Shown: in pieces, positions 9,833-22,477 of the stretch
Layout of the letters: each line of letters opens with the position of its first letter
Numbering within the stretch: position 1 is the stretch's first letter
NCBI GenBank assembly: GCA_037976565.1
Contig: CP137670.1
Span: 10,998,600 to 11,062,599 of the forward strand
Direction: 5' to 3'
Length of the DNA stretch: 64,000 nucleotides
Source: Mesocentrotus franciscanus
Taxonomy: Eukaryota > Echinodermata > Echinoidea > Camarodonta > Strongylocentrotidae
Position numbers and translations under genes: made by a program
The notes under the pieces: generated by a model
Told to the model about the DNA's origin: nothing
What the model saw: only the letters and a program-made list of their open reading frames with translations
The model's database searches: none

Positions 9833-12800
9833 GTAATTGACCTTTCTTTCATTTCGCCAATCCCCTGTCTTTCTATCTATCAGAATGATATTGAAATACA
9901 ATGGCAGATATAGGAAAGGAGCAATAGCCACTCTCCCCTCAAAACTGAATGTCTGTGCTACGGTGGATAGACAAATATTTGCTAGAAAAAAATGACGAAA
10001 GAGAGAGAAAGGGAGAACGAGAGACATAGACGGAGAGAGAGAGAGAGAGCTATTTCTCAAATGGACTGTTTATATTTAAACTCTGCTTAGAAATCAGTTT
10101 AAAAAATAACAGTCTGTTTCCTTTTAATAAGTTTCATATCAGTATTTTGTTACCTTGGATCACACTATATATTTCGAGCTTCAATTCTTTTGTGGTACTT
10201 AAACTTCATGATCCTTTGTAAATGAACATGGTGTTACACGAAGAACAAATGTTTTTGGTTTATTTATTGGTTGGTCTTTCTGATAAAGGAATAGTGTGTT
10301 TTCATCAGCTTTTTTATCTCTTAAATTTCTACCCAGGTACATCGTGTCGGATAACAACACTCTGAGGCAAGTGGATGGAAATTCATCATGGAAACAAGAC
10401 GAGTTGAAGAAGCTGTCATATCTTATACAGCAGAGACTCCATTTCCTTCAGGTATAAAAACAGGCAAAGATGTAGTTAGGTAGATTTTTCTCAAGATTGC
10501 CATGAGATGCATGTTTTGATGTTAGAGAAGATGTCATCAGGAAAATGATCAACGAAAAACATGATCGCAAAAGGAAATTTCAATAGCATTGGCGTCCAAA
10601 TTTGAGATGTGTGAACAGTAAAATGCCTCCATCCGAACATGATTTCTAACAGAGGGCAATACAATTGGCTATTGAAAAGGGTTAATTTCTTGAAAACCGT
10701 TGTAATCGTGTTCAGATCAATAAATTTTGATTTCTTTTCTCGTCCTTGTTATTTTTTTCCACCAGAACCCTCCAGACTGCAGAAAGGCCAAGAAGGTCTT
10801 GTGCACTTTTAAAAGGGTGGCGGGTTCGGTAGCCGGGTTCATCATATGTCGTTCTGCATGTTTATGGCATACGGCAGTGGGAGGACCCTAATTCTTGAGT
10901 CCCAGGGATGGGACAATCCCAAGGAGGGATGGGAAAAGTTCTTCCGCCCTCTCAGTGAGACGTGCCTTGATGTTAAAGGAGAGACAATAGCTTTCAATAA
11001 GTGGCCAAGTAGGTTTCCTGAAACGAGACAGTTCATTGGTCCTGATAATAATGATGACAATAATAATGATATTAATAATAGTAATACTAATGATAATAAT
11101 AATGATAACAATAACAATACTAACTATGATGATACTACTACTACTAACAACAATTATAATAATAATAATAATGACGATGATGATGATGATGATCTTGTGA
11201 ATAGGTATGGTTTTAGCGCCTTAGGGCAGCTAGGCTATAGCCAGGGTAATAATACTGTGTAGGGGCTTTGAGCTTCCTCTGTGATTGATATGTCCGCATT
11301 TTAAAGCCCCACTGTACTACTTGTAGCTACTTGCTCCCTCTATATAGAAAAAAATGCCTAAGCGGTGCCCTTTGGTCCCCCATGATCCTCTTTTTCTTAT
11401 GTTAATTGAAAGCTGAGTTGATGAGATAACCACCTGCCAGTGACCACGCTAATCCCTCTAATCCCTCCTGGCCAAACTAGTGCAGAGGGGCTTTAAATGT
11501 AGCTAGTATTATTCAACTTTTTTTGCCTCATTAGAGGATTCATTTCATATTTGAATCTCACAAATCAATAGAACAGGGGGTGTTTCACAAAGACTAAGAT
11601 CGACTTTAAGTTGGACTTAACTATGGCAGGCCGTTCATGCCACTGGTTGCCCTCACCATTGGTCTTCTCAATTATGATCTTTAGATAATATTTTTTCCTT
11701 CAATAATGAACTTTCAAAAAGGTAATTCTGTAGATTTGTGACCACGATTTGTACGTCCCTCGAAAAACCAATGTCAGGAATTGTTAGAGGAACTAGTGGC
11801 ATGAACGGCCTGCCATAGTTAAGTCCAACTTAAAGTCGATCTTAGTCTTTGTGAAACACTCCCCTGTAATCATTCACAAATAACACAAAAGGTGTAACTA
11901 CAGCCTTCAACTTTTCAAATGAACTTTGAACAAATGAACAATTCCTTTGGTAAGTCATCTTTTCGTTTTGTTTCTATCCTTTTCTTTCTGCTGCATTGTA
12001 GTTCTATTCTTTTCGGACGCCTCTTTCAATCACATGTTCCAATACAGAATCTCTTTTATTTCTTCCAGTTTTGTTGCGTTCCAAAATAACTTTAGGCTTA
12101 TGTTTACTCCAGAAAACTATGGCCCGAAATGATTATACAGGTCAAGATGCTAATCTTGGTTGTTCGGAAATTTTAAACTTCATGCATTATATTTTCCCCC
12201 ATGCATGAGAAAAGGTATCTTTAGATCACATTAATAATACTAATAATAATGTATTTATACAGCCCACGGTAATTGTAGGATATATAGGCACGGTAGGCAT
12301 AAAGCTGTTGTGGGTTGAACAGTTTGAATTCCAAGACATGGGAGGTGTTTCACAGAGATCCTAAGTCGAACTTAACTCTAAGTTAGACTTAAACATTATG
12401 GAGAGACATTTGTAGCCTTAAAATAAAATTTATTCAAAAGCAAAAATTAAAGTATTTTAGACTTTTCATAAATTCCACATCAAGAACATGAAGTCTACTT
12501 GATAATAGAAAATATGAATGATATGAATCAACATTTTATGCCTTTTAAAATAACTTTTACAAAAATATTTTCAAAGATGCTAACGGCTTTCCATAATTGT
12601 TAAGTCGAACTTAGAGATAAGTTCAACCTAGGATCTTTAGAAACACCCCCATGGTCCTGTACCATCGCACTATCGTCAAACCGTATTTGTGTGAATTCAA
12701 CCGTCGTGCTTTAAACAATCCTTGAATGGTCAAGCCCGAAATTATTTGTCTGCATTATTATTTTTTAAATCGCATCCATATGCACGTAATTTGCGAAGTA

Positions 12801-15800
12801 CACAGGAAAGCTGCTTCTAAAGCTACCTCACACAAAAACTAAAGTAACTCTTGGATATTGTGCTTTCAGTTGCACCGCTCCAAAAGTTTGGAATAACCTA
12901 CCACTAGACGTAAAAGGGGCCTCCTCTGATGCTGTCTTCAAAGTTTTGTTAAAGACGCACTTGTTTTCAGGAGCTTTTGAACATTTTTGAAGATATTTTA
13001 TTGTGTTTTGTAAAGTAACACTGTAAAGACTGTTGTTTTCATCATAGCGCAGTGGATTATATTTATATAGTAGCTACGCTTCATATAACTCGATCTTATT
13101 ATCTCATTATTATGATTAAAGATAAAATGCAATACTGGTCATGCGATTACATTGTGAAAGAAACGGAAGCAAGCAATTGGGAAAGGCTGATTTATGCAGT
13201 ACACAATTAACACTGCGGGGTTTTGAAATGATCAAAATGAACATGAATGTATCAATGTAGTCTTCCTGTGAATCACACTCATACACTGCACACAATAACT
13301 TGTATGACTTAAGGTCTCTGCACACCAAACATGACGGCTGGCGGCGCGGGAGCACATTTGGTAACCTAAATTTGTGAATTTACCACGAAAATAAGGTACG
13401 GAACTTCGTATGTCTTTATAGTGCTAGTCTTTTATTTAGGAATATCTTATTGGCGCTAATGACCGCTATATATTGGACCATATTTTATAATTTTACCTGT
13501 ACATGTGACCTTGCCCTTGTACCTTACCTTTGACATAGGCAGCAAGTTATCCCTGGTCTACAACTTGCATTGATATCCCAGCATCATTCATCTGCAACTT
13601 ACAATGATAAGTTCGAAAAACCTGCCTAAAATTGTTCAGGTGCACTGAACCAGAGCCAAACATTGCCTGCATGCTAAGTGCTCCGCAACTTATATGTGGT
13701 ACTGCAGCTGCCACTGCAAGTAACAGGATCACCCGGCCATCAGTTGGCAGAATATCTTAAATTATTGAACCAAGTAAGTATTTCCAACAATGTATAAGAT
13801 ATACCCAGGTATAAGACTAGCACTAGACACAATTGTATTTTTATGTAATTTAATTAGTACTTGATTTTCATGGTAAATTCAGAATGTTTCACTTACCAAG
13901 CTAATGTACTCCACCGTGCCGCCAGCCGTCGATCATGCCATCAAAATTGGTAAGGCCCTCAACGTTTCTAATGATTCAGTATGTTTGGCAATTCAGGTTG
14001 ATAAATGTTATGTTTATTTGCAAAATGATGTCTTTTTGAGAGGTATTTTGTCAATTTGAGAATTAATATGTCCGTTTGAGAAATCTGATGTCTGTGCGAA
14101 AGTTATGATAATCCTTTTTTCATTTCATTTCATTGTGTTTTGCCCTTTTGGCCGTCCATACAACTTGGTACCATTGTGTATCGCAAACTTCCAGTAAACG
14201 ATTTTGGAGGTTAGTAGTTCAAAAGACTAAGGTCAATCAGTGATACTTATGACTTTCTAGACTTTTAGTACATGAATCGCAGTCTAATGAAAACAGCAAA
14301 CGCATGTGAATTAATGAGCATGTAGCAACGTCGTAATATGAAGGTTAAGTAAGCCGAGTTGGCAGACAGGTGATATGAGATGATTGGAAAAAATAAAATA
14401 ATAATTGAAAAAAATACAACATGTTGTAGAAATGGTACAATTATATCAACTGAATGCATTGATCTTGTTTTTCATCTACAGCTCCTGATGAAACTGAAAG
14501 CGTCCAAGTGGTGGAACTCCCTGTCGTAGGAAAATTTAGTAAAGCAAACAAAATGCCAGACTTCCTGCCCTGGGCGATTCCAGAAGACATCTCGGAGAGA
14601 CTGAGGAGAGTCTACATTAAACCCATCGTCTGGTGGATAGGACAGATCATCGCCTACATTCTGAAACCTCAGCCTCAAGCCCAAGAATTCATTGACAATA
14701 AGAAAGCTGTCTTGGGATTCACACATCCGATCGTTGGGTGAGACGAATTCATTTGAGTTGATATCATTTAATTTAATTTCACTCGTGGTAGAGGAATGTA
14801 GAAGTTCTGACAAGAAGGCTGATGCCTTAGGATTCTTACATCTAATCAATTGGATGAGATGAGTAAAGAGCCCGTAACTAGGGGGGGGGGGGTGCGGTGG
14901 GGCGTGCGCACCTCCTAGCGACTAAAGAGGTCCGTTTGACCAGAAGGTGGGGGAGCGCACTGCGCAGATCCACCGCTCTGCCGATCGTGAAAAACTCCCG
15001 ACCCGCGCCCGCCGATGGGCCAGTCAAGTCAACCCACCGGAGTATAATAATTATACCCCATACGTAATTCCGGCAAGCGCCTGTTATCTACTACTGATGG
15101 GAAGTTGGGAACACAATTTTTAATTCGTAATAGTACACTCCAATTAAAATTGTGTAAACGGTGGGCATGCATGCATTGTCGAGTATCTTTCTTTTTTATT
15201 TGTTTTATTTGAACACATTATTATTATTATTATAATTATTTATTTTGCATTTCAGAAGAAAAAAGTACAAACAACAGATAAAATGAATAATAAAAACAAT
15301 ACACTGATCATGACTCAAAACAGGTGAAGAGATTTTTGACAATGCAGCCGGGGCTGCCTGGGAAAAGAAAAGGTGAAATGAATTACCATGACCCTCAGGT
15401 CTTCTGTTCCACACCCCGTCAACTCTATCCAAATCTGTACCTAAAATCAGAAGGAATAGACAGCAAGAAATAAATTTATAAAAGTGTGTCAGATTGTAAA
15501 GGGGTAGGGCGATATAATGAAGGTTGACATGATAGTTGAAATATGACTGGAATTTTTAATTGAATTACAAAAGTATATATATGCATGTAGGATTTAACTT
15601 ATGGAATCAAGTTGTTATGAATTTCTTGTACATTTAATCAGATATACCAGATTCAATACCTAAAAATGGTTATGAATTAATGCCTAGTAAGATATCTTAA
15701 CATCTTCAAGTGTTGAGGAATAATTTTCAAAATATTTATATCACAAACATTTCACTTACTATCATTTCAAATTGCTTATAATTACTATTAAGATTACAAT

Positions 15801-18800
15801 TTCACCTACTTGATATATCGTTTCCATTCAAATTTCCGTTCACAAAAAATTAACGCAGAGTACATGCATTATATTCAAGAAGAAATAAAATATATATTAT
15901 AACAGAAACATCAAATTACCCTTAAAAAATCGGTTTGTAGTACTTGTAAAAAATGCGGCAAGTTTCCTGTAACTGCCTCTACGCGGATTTCATCTGGGAG
16001 TCTCTCCCAGATAACAGGGAATCTGTGGATAGCTGTCTGGCGCAGGCACTCAGTCCTGGCCTTTAAGAATTAAAATTTGACATCGTGATCTCTGTGGCGT
16101 TTTCAGAGGATTATGTAGCTTTGCACTGAATCACAGTCAATTAGTCCATATAATACTTTGGTAAAAAATGACACTAATAGATTAGTTCTTCTTGTCTCCT
16201 TAGTATTTCACGCAAATCACTGCAAGCGCTCCTCATATGGCATTTCTTGCCTTCGTTGTCTTAGTATCTCTCTTGATGCTGTCCTTTGTACCTGTTCCAA
16301 GGCATCACTATGCTTTCTGGAATTGACAAGCCAAGCTGGTACTCCGTGTTCAAGAATGGGCAACACGGTTGATTTGTAAAGACACAAGAGTGTCCTACGA
16401 GATACTCCAGCAGAAAAGCGTCACATGAGTCCTAACATGGGGTAAGCTTTATAAACAACAAACTGCACATGGTCATCCCAGGTTAGATTACTATTCAGAA
16501 CATCTCCTAAATATTTGATTCAGGAGACTTGTTTTACAGTTACATCTTCAATTGTGTAGAGTGGCTCCTGAACATTTCTTATTCAAGGTGCGATTCGTAA
16601 GATATTGTTTTTTTTAAGAATTAAAACGCATTAACACCTATTTACTATTTAAATTGTTAAAGGTAAAGTCCAGTTTTGGAAACGCCCCCCTCTCAAAAAA
16701 TGAAATGAAAGCTCTCATTACCAATCATGTGAAAGAATATGTTTTGACTAATACGTGATGATATTTTGCCGGACAACCGCCTACTAATTGATATATTTGG
16801 TAAATTATTATATCTATTTGGACCAAATAGATATCGTGCACGTGTCGCGCACGTGTCGCGTAGTCCCATGTACATATTTCTGTATACAGTGCTTGTAACT
16901 TTACCGAGACTAGGCCAAATTTCTTATCATTTTGATGATTCCAGAACCTTGCAGTACACACCAATACTTATATGCTAGATGATCAACTATTCTGATCGAT
17001 TCCACAACGTTTCTTTCACAATGCAATCGCATGACCAGAACTGCAGGTCTTTATCTTTAAGTCTAATAGAAGAACCTGTGCATCATTATCGTTGCTGATT
17101 ATACGGTACAAAAGCGTGCCATCGGCGAATAATACACATAAATAACCAAACGTATTGGACAGTTCTAAACTACATTTTGATATCGGTTAGTTGATATCAC
17201 ACAATAACACATATATATAATCACCATATACAGTAGTTCACAGTATACAGTTATTTAAGTGTAGCATTGATTAAGACTTGTTATACAACTCACTCCCAGA
17301 TCCTAATCAAATGATTGGTCATGCGCGATCACGTGCGATTCATTTACTGAGCCTATTGCACGCTTTTTCATGAAAGAGCGTGCAATATTTTCCAGTCCTA
17401 TTGCACGCTTTTTAGCGCATGTACATAATGCGCAGTAGAGCGCGTAGAGGTTAGCGCTTAATACTGTGTGTGCATGGGCCCAGGGGCATGGGCCTATTCT
17501 TGCGCAGGCCTATTTTTGCGCAGCACTATGCGTAAATAGGTATAGAGGTAAGTGCGCTTGCTATATCTATGTATGCGCTAAATTAAGCCTTAAACTTGAG
17601 ATTTATTTGTCAGCCATGCTGTCACGAAACAATCTTGAATGAATTTTGTTTACATCAAATAACAAGGATCTAGGAGTTTCGTGTATAAAACAGATGATGC
17701 ATGTTTTCATTCGTTCATTATACGATCTATTCGCCCTCGTTGATGCTGTGTGTATCTATCGCACTCAGCCTAACGGCTTCGTGTGATAGATACACACAGC
17801 CTCAACTCGAGCGCGGATAGATCGTATAATGAACTCATGCGCAGCGCATGCATCATTTGTATATTATAACATGAAGTGTATTTTTGGCTTAACCAGTCGG
17901 AACAAAACGAGCTGAGGAGCCGGACTTCTTTCGAGCATCTTATTGACTGTTGACTATATGGCTTTCACAATAATCTTTTCCCCCCAAATAAAAGCATTCA
18001 TGTGAGACGGACAGATAAACTCATTAAAGAAGCCAAATTTCACGGTATCGAGGAGTACATGGACCATGTCGAAAAATACTACCAGGAATTGGAGAAGAGA
18101 AAAGAAGTGTCCGTCAGGAGAGTCTTCTTAGCAACAGACGAGGTCGGTCTGCTCGACGAAGCCCAGCAAAAGTGAGTTTAGGACAGCCATTGTGGCTTAT
18201 AGCCATACTGTACTAAAGCACTACCGCAAAATAGATGAGCTCATACATACATAAACTTCTTATTTTTGACTAGATGAAAATTACAAGCTTTGTTTCAGTC
18301 TCCAACCCAACATTATGAATTGCAGTTTGATCAAGAGAAATGTAGAGTTATTAGTATTAGTATTAACAATGAAGACAAAAAAAACATACAGATAAAAAAA
18401 AAATGAGTGTTACAAAAATGTTCATCCCGCTTTTTCATGCTATCTCTATAGCTTCTAGAATTGATAGACATGTGAGGAGATTGTATTTTAACACTAAGGC
18501 GCCTAATTTTCTTCTTATAATTTAACCTGACACGAGGTTTATCAAGTAATATTAAAGGTAAAATTACCGTAATATAAATTCCATTCTTTAACCCGACTTC
18601 GCACCTAGCAAAAATCCAGTTTTGGTTGGAAATTTCAGGTAATTATTTTGGCTCCAAATTCTAATTTCTAATAAAATTCAAATGTTTGTATTTTTTCTGA
18701 CATCTATCCAATATATATGTTCTTGAGTGACATTACGATATCCGAGTCCACATGGAATTTAACATTTATGTGAAAACAGGCTTAATTGTTTATCATTTTT

Positions 18801-21800
18801 TAGTTTTGCGTTGTAATTTAATTTGATAATAATATTCTGAATTTTATATCGCGCCTGAAACACAAAACGATGTCTTGAGGGCTTCATAGAAATATTTTCA
18901 CCCGGGTCATCGGATTCAGGCTTGATCGCACACAATGTATTCGCCCGGGTCTGTATTCGTATTATCCACCTTCCTGGGAGCATTTCAGCCAGGCGCCTTT
19001 TTAGAGACGCTCACAATTCTTTAAAAATTCTGGCACACTTTTAACACCTTCCTGGGGAAAGAAGCAATGTAGGAAAAAAAAATGTAGGTTTCTTTAATAA
19101 GGGCATTCGTTATTGCCCATGAAGTTTTGAATAAATTATCTTTTACCACTTTTAATGAAATGATTGTGACAATATAATCTATTATCGATCATAGATAATG
19201 TTCATATCTTCTCCAAACTTAATTAATCAATCTAAACATTCATAGAGATTGATCAATAACCTTCTACAAAGGTATGAATTTACATATCTCGAATACATCA
19301 CATTGTCACAAGCATTTATGAAGTTCATTGCCCGGGCTCGATCCGACGACCTTCGCATCTCGACTGTCTAAACCACTCGACTACGACAAGGTTACGAAGT
19401 AACTTGTAACATGACTTTCTTTGTTATGTATTTTATTCTTTGACAGATATCCGGGTTATGTATTTATTAGTGACACTAATATATCTCAGTCAGCTGGTTT
19501 ATCATTAAGAGGGTCGGAAGAATCTTATATGGGCGTCATCGTAGACGTTCATCTTCTCGCTAGTTCGGATTTTCTTGTTTGCACGTGCTCTTCAAATGTA
19601 TGTATTTCTTCATTTTTGGCGATTTCCTCTTCCATTTTATTTATCATTGTTATTTATTTATTCTTTCATTAACCCATTTACCTACCTATTCATTTTATTG
19701 CGATCAACTTGAAACATGCATGGCAAAAGTTATATTTATTTCTGTTTCTTCTTTTTATTATTTCTAGTATGTTTGGGAGGAGGGTGGGTCCCTTTGACTT
19801 GAATGATTCGGTTAGGGGCTAAGGGATATAATAGACAGAGCGCTGGTTGATTTTAATCCCTTGGCATTCCATGTCACCCACCCCCCTCTTTATCACATTT
19901 CAAAATCGTATTTCTTCCTTCAGGAGAAAAAATTGCACATGGGCTATACGGGAAGAAGAAAAAATCCCCCATTTTTGTAATGCGTCTGACTATTAATCAT
20001 TCTGATGTGGTGTTGGCGCAGGATGATAAGGATCCCACGGACAGCAAGGAGAATAATCAGACCAGTGCTTGATGATCTACAACCGAACCGTTCCTAGGGG
20101 TCATGGTTGTGAAACAGAAACTTGTCTTCTTTGGACACAATGTAGGATCAAAGGGTATAATGAAGCAGAATTTTATGATTGACAAAGTGCAGGGTAAAAG
20201 GAGAAGATGAAGGAAAATTATTAGATGGCTAGAAGGTGTGACAAAAGAAACAAGTATTTTAAAGAGGTGTACATACTTGCACAGTACAAAGTAGCCTAAA
20301 GAGGGTTTGTCCATGTGGTCACCATGGTAACTAATTTATTATTTGTTTTGTAGTCTTAATGTTGTATAAAGAATATTTTATAACAAAACGCATGTTTGAG
20401 CATTGTTTCGAACAGAAACTCGCTAAAGAATCAGGGTCCCGGTCTAGTCTGAAAGTCGTATAGTACGTTGTAGACGAAAATCGTTAACTGTGTGGGGCTT
20501 ATCGTGAGTGCACACTATGATTGCTGGCAAGTTGTCATGTCAAATTACTTCTTCTTTATAAGACGTTTCTTCACACGATTTGTATTATTATTTGTTCTTT
20601 ATTCTGAACATGTTATTATGAAAGCCTCCTGTCTGTTCGGCATGAAGAGTAAACATGTCGTTCTTGTTCCGTGTGTGTGTATGTGGGTGGACAGGCACGT
20701 CGTAAGATCGTAAACAGAACAAAATAAGGATTAAAAATGGCCTATTCTTATTACCAAATAGAGCGCTGTTTTAGTATCGGACACAGTTGCCTGGCATAAA
20801 ATGCACACGTGCCGTTATTGAAATTGTCGACAATTTTAGGAATTCATTTTAGATGGGAAATGCTTATTTGACAAATAGTTTCAGGTCTAAAATGCCGAGG
20901 ATAAATCTTAACCAATCACATAGTTTTTACTATCTGTCTATTACCGTGATACATAATCAACTCTGTATCATGATTTTTAACAGCACTCGATCGATTACCT
21001 AGTAAACACAATGTAAAAATGGGACATGTCATTCGATTGGATTGCTTTGTCTACAATAAGGTCCGAAGATTCGTTAATGGCGATTCAACCTTAAAGCCCC
21101 TCTGTACTAGTTTGGCCAGGAGGGATTACAGGGATTAGCGTGGTCACTGACAGGCGGTTATCTCATCAAATCAGCTCTCAATTAACATGAGAAAAAGAGG
21201 ATCATGGGGGACCAACGAGCACCGCTTAGGCATTATTTCTATATAGAGGGAAAAAGTATCTACAAGTAGTACAATGGGGCTTTCAGATTCAGGAGTAAAA
21301 CGGAGAGGGTGAATCTCAACAATTTTTGACTAGATTATATACAACGTAATTCAAATGAGATCGGTCCAATACCTCGATCATTACAATGGACCATTTTCGG
21401 CGTGTTTTCTGCGTTGTGAGTATTTGTTCCCGGAGAGTCTTCGGACGCGCAGGTTCATTCGCCTATTCCGGGTCTTTGTGTCTCTTTTGTCGGGGCTTGT
21501 TCAGTGTAACAATAGTTTATACTGCTGGTTGCCACGTCGTACCAGCCTAGACTTTGCTCGAGCTTGCAACGGCAGACTGATGTATGCTTAATGAGCCTCG
21601 GCGGAGGAGACCCGGGGATCTGACGCGGGCGGCTGCATTCGCGCGTCTGGGGTCTCTCTGGGAGCAGGCATGCGCAAGGTTTGATGCGCGCTGACTATGG
21701 TCTTGTACTGGGATTCTCGCTCAACAAGCCTAGCTTTTCTGAGATTTCCTTTTTTCCCCACTCAGTTAAATCATGCAATATAAAATATCTTGTTCTTAAA

Positions 21801-22397
21801 CTTAAATTTATTTTCGTAAACTTATTTTGTTTCGTAGATACATGTACTTATCAGTATTCGTTCCTCGTATAATTAATTTGTTCTATTATGTATTGTAATA
21901 CTGTATGGTTTATATCATTTATTTTAATTTGGTGATATTTGAGTGGAAAAATAAATAAATTAAAATTCAAAATTCAAATACCGTGATAAATAACAAAAAC
22001 TATCTTGAAGCACATATAAAATCATACACAATTCCATGTGCAGAGATCATGCACGGCAGGTTGTGACCGTTCAAAAACTCACAAGCAAATTTGATTTTGT
22101 TTTTCTTTTCTTTTAATAGAAATTGTCAAGTTCTAACACGAAAACGCCCAATGCAAAAACCAAATAAATAAATGCCAATCATAACAGAATTTACGAAATT
22201 CATAGTTTATTTTCTGTTTATTAACGCAGATATGTCGACTGGCTTACGAGATGATGCAGGGTTCTCATTCAGATGCCTCCGGAAAACTCCACTGCGTAGA
22301 CAGACGATACTACTGGTTCGGTGGGAATACCAAAAGAAAAACAGCAAAGATGCCTTTGTACGAAGGCGCTGAGAACGTTTCACTGTATGGAGTGTGA
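9639..22397 (+). CDS. FUT8: FUT8-like alpha-1,6-fucosyltransferase, copy 2, seven exons with one frameshift
   Basis: Exons: 9639-9832, 10337-10451, 10766-11008, 14482-14737, 17995-18171, 19447-19597, 22230-22397. All introns are GT-AG and phases match. The product would be a type II Golgi protein: short cytoplasmic tip, membrane anchor about residues 6-23, short stem, then the GT23 catalytic fold with [13 protein letters not shown] near residues 266-278. Total coding length is 1304 bases, one short of a multiple of three. Comparison with copy 3 places a 1-base deletion in exon 3 between LCTFK and HHMSF, giving a stop at 10889-10891 after about 144 residues. So it is either a young pseudogene or carries an assembly error. 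The C terminus lacks the vertebrate SH3 domain, and the stem is shorter than the coiled-coil stem of human FUT8 (575 residues). Confidence 0.88.
10337..10451 (+). CDS. FUT8: FUT8-like copy 2 exon 2
   Basis: Acceptor CTACCCAG ends at 10336; donor GTATAA starts at 10452. Encodes [14 protein letters not shown] through RLHFLQ, matching the FUT8 segment just before NPKDC (LVQRRITYLQ in human). Confidence 0.86.
10766..11008 (+). CDS. FUT8: FUT8-like copy 2 exon 3, frameshifted
   Basis: Acceptor CCACCAG ends at 10765. It begins [16 protein letters not shown], then loses one base relative to copy 3 (between about 10809 and 10835), and resumes in the next frame as [21 protein letters not shown] and FFRPLSETC. 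The donor is placed at GTAGGT (11009), because W then falls as in human (HWSGEVNDKNVQVVE) and the phase fits exon 4. Confidence 0.8.
10842..11270 (+). repeat. AAT/GAT trinucleotide microsatellite downstream of exon 3
   Basis: 11041-11193 is a run of AAT, GAT and related triplets at the start of intron 3. Copy 3 has the same tract, longer and inverted (48270-48545). Frames across it give Asn/Asp runs and are not coding. Confidence 0.85.
11305..11492. mobile_element. 188-bp MITE, TIR AGCCCC, with intact TTAA flanks
   Basis: TTAA at 11301-11304 and 11493-11496 flank an element with ends AGCCCCACTGTAC and GTGCAGAGGGGCT. Inverted relative of 6202-6389. Confidence 0.8.
11573..11867. mobile_element. 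295-bp MITE, ends ACAGGGGGTGTTTCAC
   Basis: Ends ACAGGGGGTGTTTCACAAAG and (inverted) ACAGGGGAGTGTTTCACAAA. The arms continue inverted through CTATGGCAGGCCGTTCATGC. Uninterrupted relative of 8549-9238. Confidence 0.85.
12338..12653. mobile_element. MITE, ends ATGGGAGGTGTTTC
   Basis: Inverted ends ATGGGAGGTGTTTC and CCATGGGGGTGTTTC, followed by AAGTCGAACTTA motifs in both arms. A distant cousin of the 11573 family. Confidence 0.75.
12733..12990 (+). mobile_element. LINE C-terminal fragment in intron 3 of copy 2
   Basis: Reads [23 protein letters not shown], then after a stop and frame change [34 protein letters not shown] and a stop. That is the usual C-terminal end of CR1/L2-type LINE ORF2. 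Absent from the same intron of copy 3. Confidence 0.8.
13120..14480 (+). other. Rest of intron 3, conserved between copies 2 and 3
   Basis: 13130-13330 and 13430-13760 match, inverted, 48060-48260 and about 47265-47760, including a GCAGCTGCCACTGCAAG block; 14260-14480 matches 46784-47000. No exon was recognised. The conservation is that of shared ancestry. Confidence 0.6.
14482..14737 (+). CDS. FUT8: FUT8-like copy 2 exon 4
   Basis: Acceptor CATCTACAG ends at 14481; donor GTGAGA at 14738. Encodes [15 protein letters not shown], then [22 protein letters not shown] and LGFTHPIVG, matching the FUT8 block VQVVELPIV, PEDLADRLLRV, VWWVSQ and GFKHPVIG. Confidence 0.9.
15929..16584 (-). mobile_element. 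LINE reverse-transcriptase fragment in intron 4 (copy 2)
   Basis: Second copy of the 1035-1690 fragment, with the same stops. Antisense to the host gene. Confidence 0.8.
16661..17056. mobile_element. MITE flanked by TTAA (TIR AGGTAAAGTCC), copy 2 intron 4
   Basis: Equivalent of 1765-2160 in the second direct copy, with TTAA at 16657-16660 and 17057-17060. Confidence 0.78.
17286..17863. mobile_element. 578-bp insertion with internal hairpins (copy 2 intron 4)
   Basis: Same insertion as 2390-2968, differing by one base in a T run. Confidence 0.72.
17995..18171 (+). CDS. FUT8: FUT8-like copy 2 exon 5 (HVRRTDK exon)
   Basis: Identical in reading to copy 1 exon 5. It joins exon 4 through a split glycine codon to give [13 protein letters not shown], the GDP-fucose binding motif. 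Confidence 0.9.
19447..19597 (+). CDS. FUT8: FUT8-like copy 2 exon 6
   Basis: 151 bases, open frame, encodes [18 protein letters not shown] through LVCTCSSN. Confidence 0.88.
21095..21281. mobile_element. 187-bp MITE, TIR AGCCCC, in intron 6 (copy 2)
   Basis: Copy 2 equivalent of 6202-6389, with small indels near 21228 and 21250. Confidence 0.75.
21357..21970 (+). mobile_element. Unrecognised retroposed insertion (copy 2)
   Basis: Same block as 6465-7078, flanked by AATTCAAAT at 21348-21356 and 21971-21979. Confidence 0.65.
22230..22397 (+). CDS. FUT8: FUT8-like copy 2 exon 7, terminal
   Basis: Encodes [17 protein letters not shown] through NVSLYGV; stop TGA 22395-22397. No SH3-like exon was recognised in the following kilobase. 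Confidence 0.87.
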   Translation: MCRLAYEMMQGSHSDASGKLHCVDRRYYWFGGNTKRKTAKMPLYEGAENVSLYGV

Positions 22398-22477
22398 CGC
22401 CTGATTGGCTGCCTTATTCCACAAGCTCTCTTTGATTGTCATTATTCAAACATGTTTGGCTTGATAGTAAAGTTAGC

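Larger units (their letters stand above)
14893..22477 (+). repeat. Second copy of the 1-7584 direct repeat
   Basis: Begins right after a poly-G run (14881-14892) inside intron 4 of copy 2 and ends in the 3' flank. Unlike 1-7584, it is joined without a gap to exons 1-4 upstream and continues into unique sequence downstream. Confidence 0.95.

Noticed and set aside
10846..11262. 138-codon frame with Asn/Asp runs, and its counterpart at 48307-48714
   Set aside because: The first part is FUT8 exon 3; the remainder is translated AAT/GAT microsatellite in intron 3.
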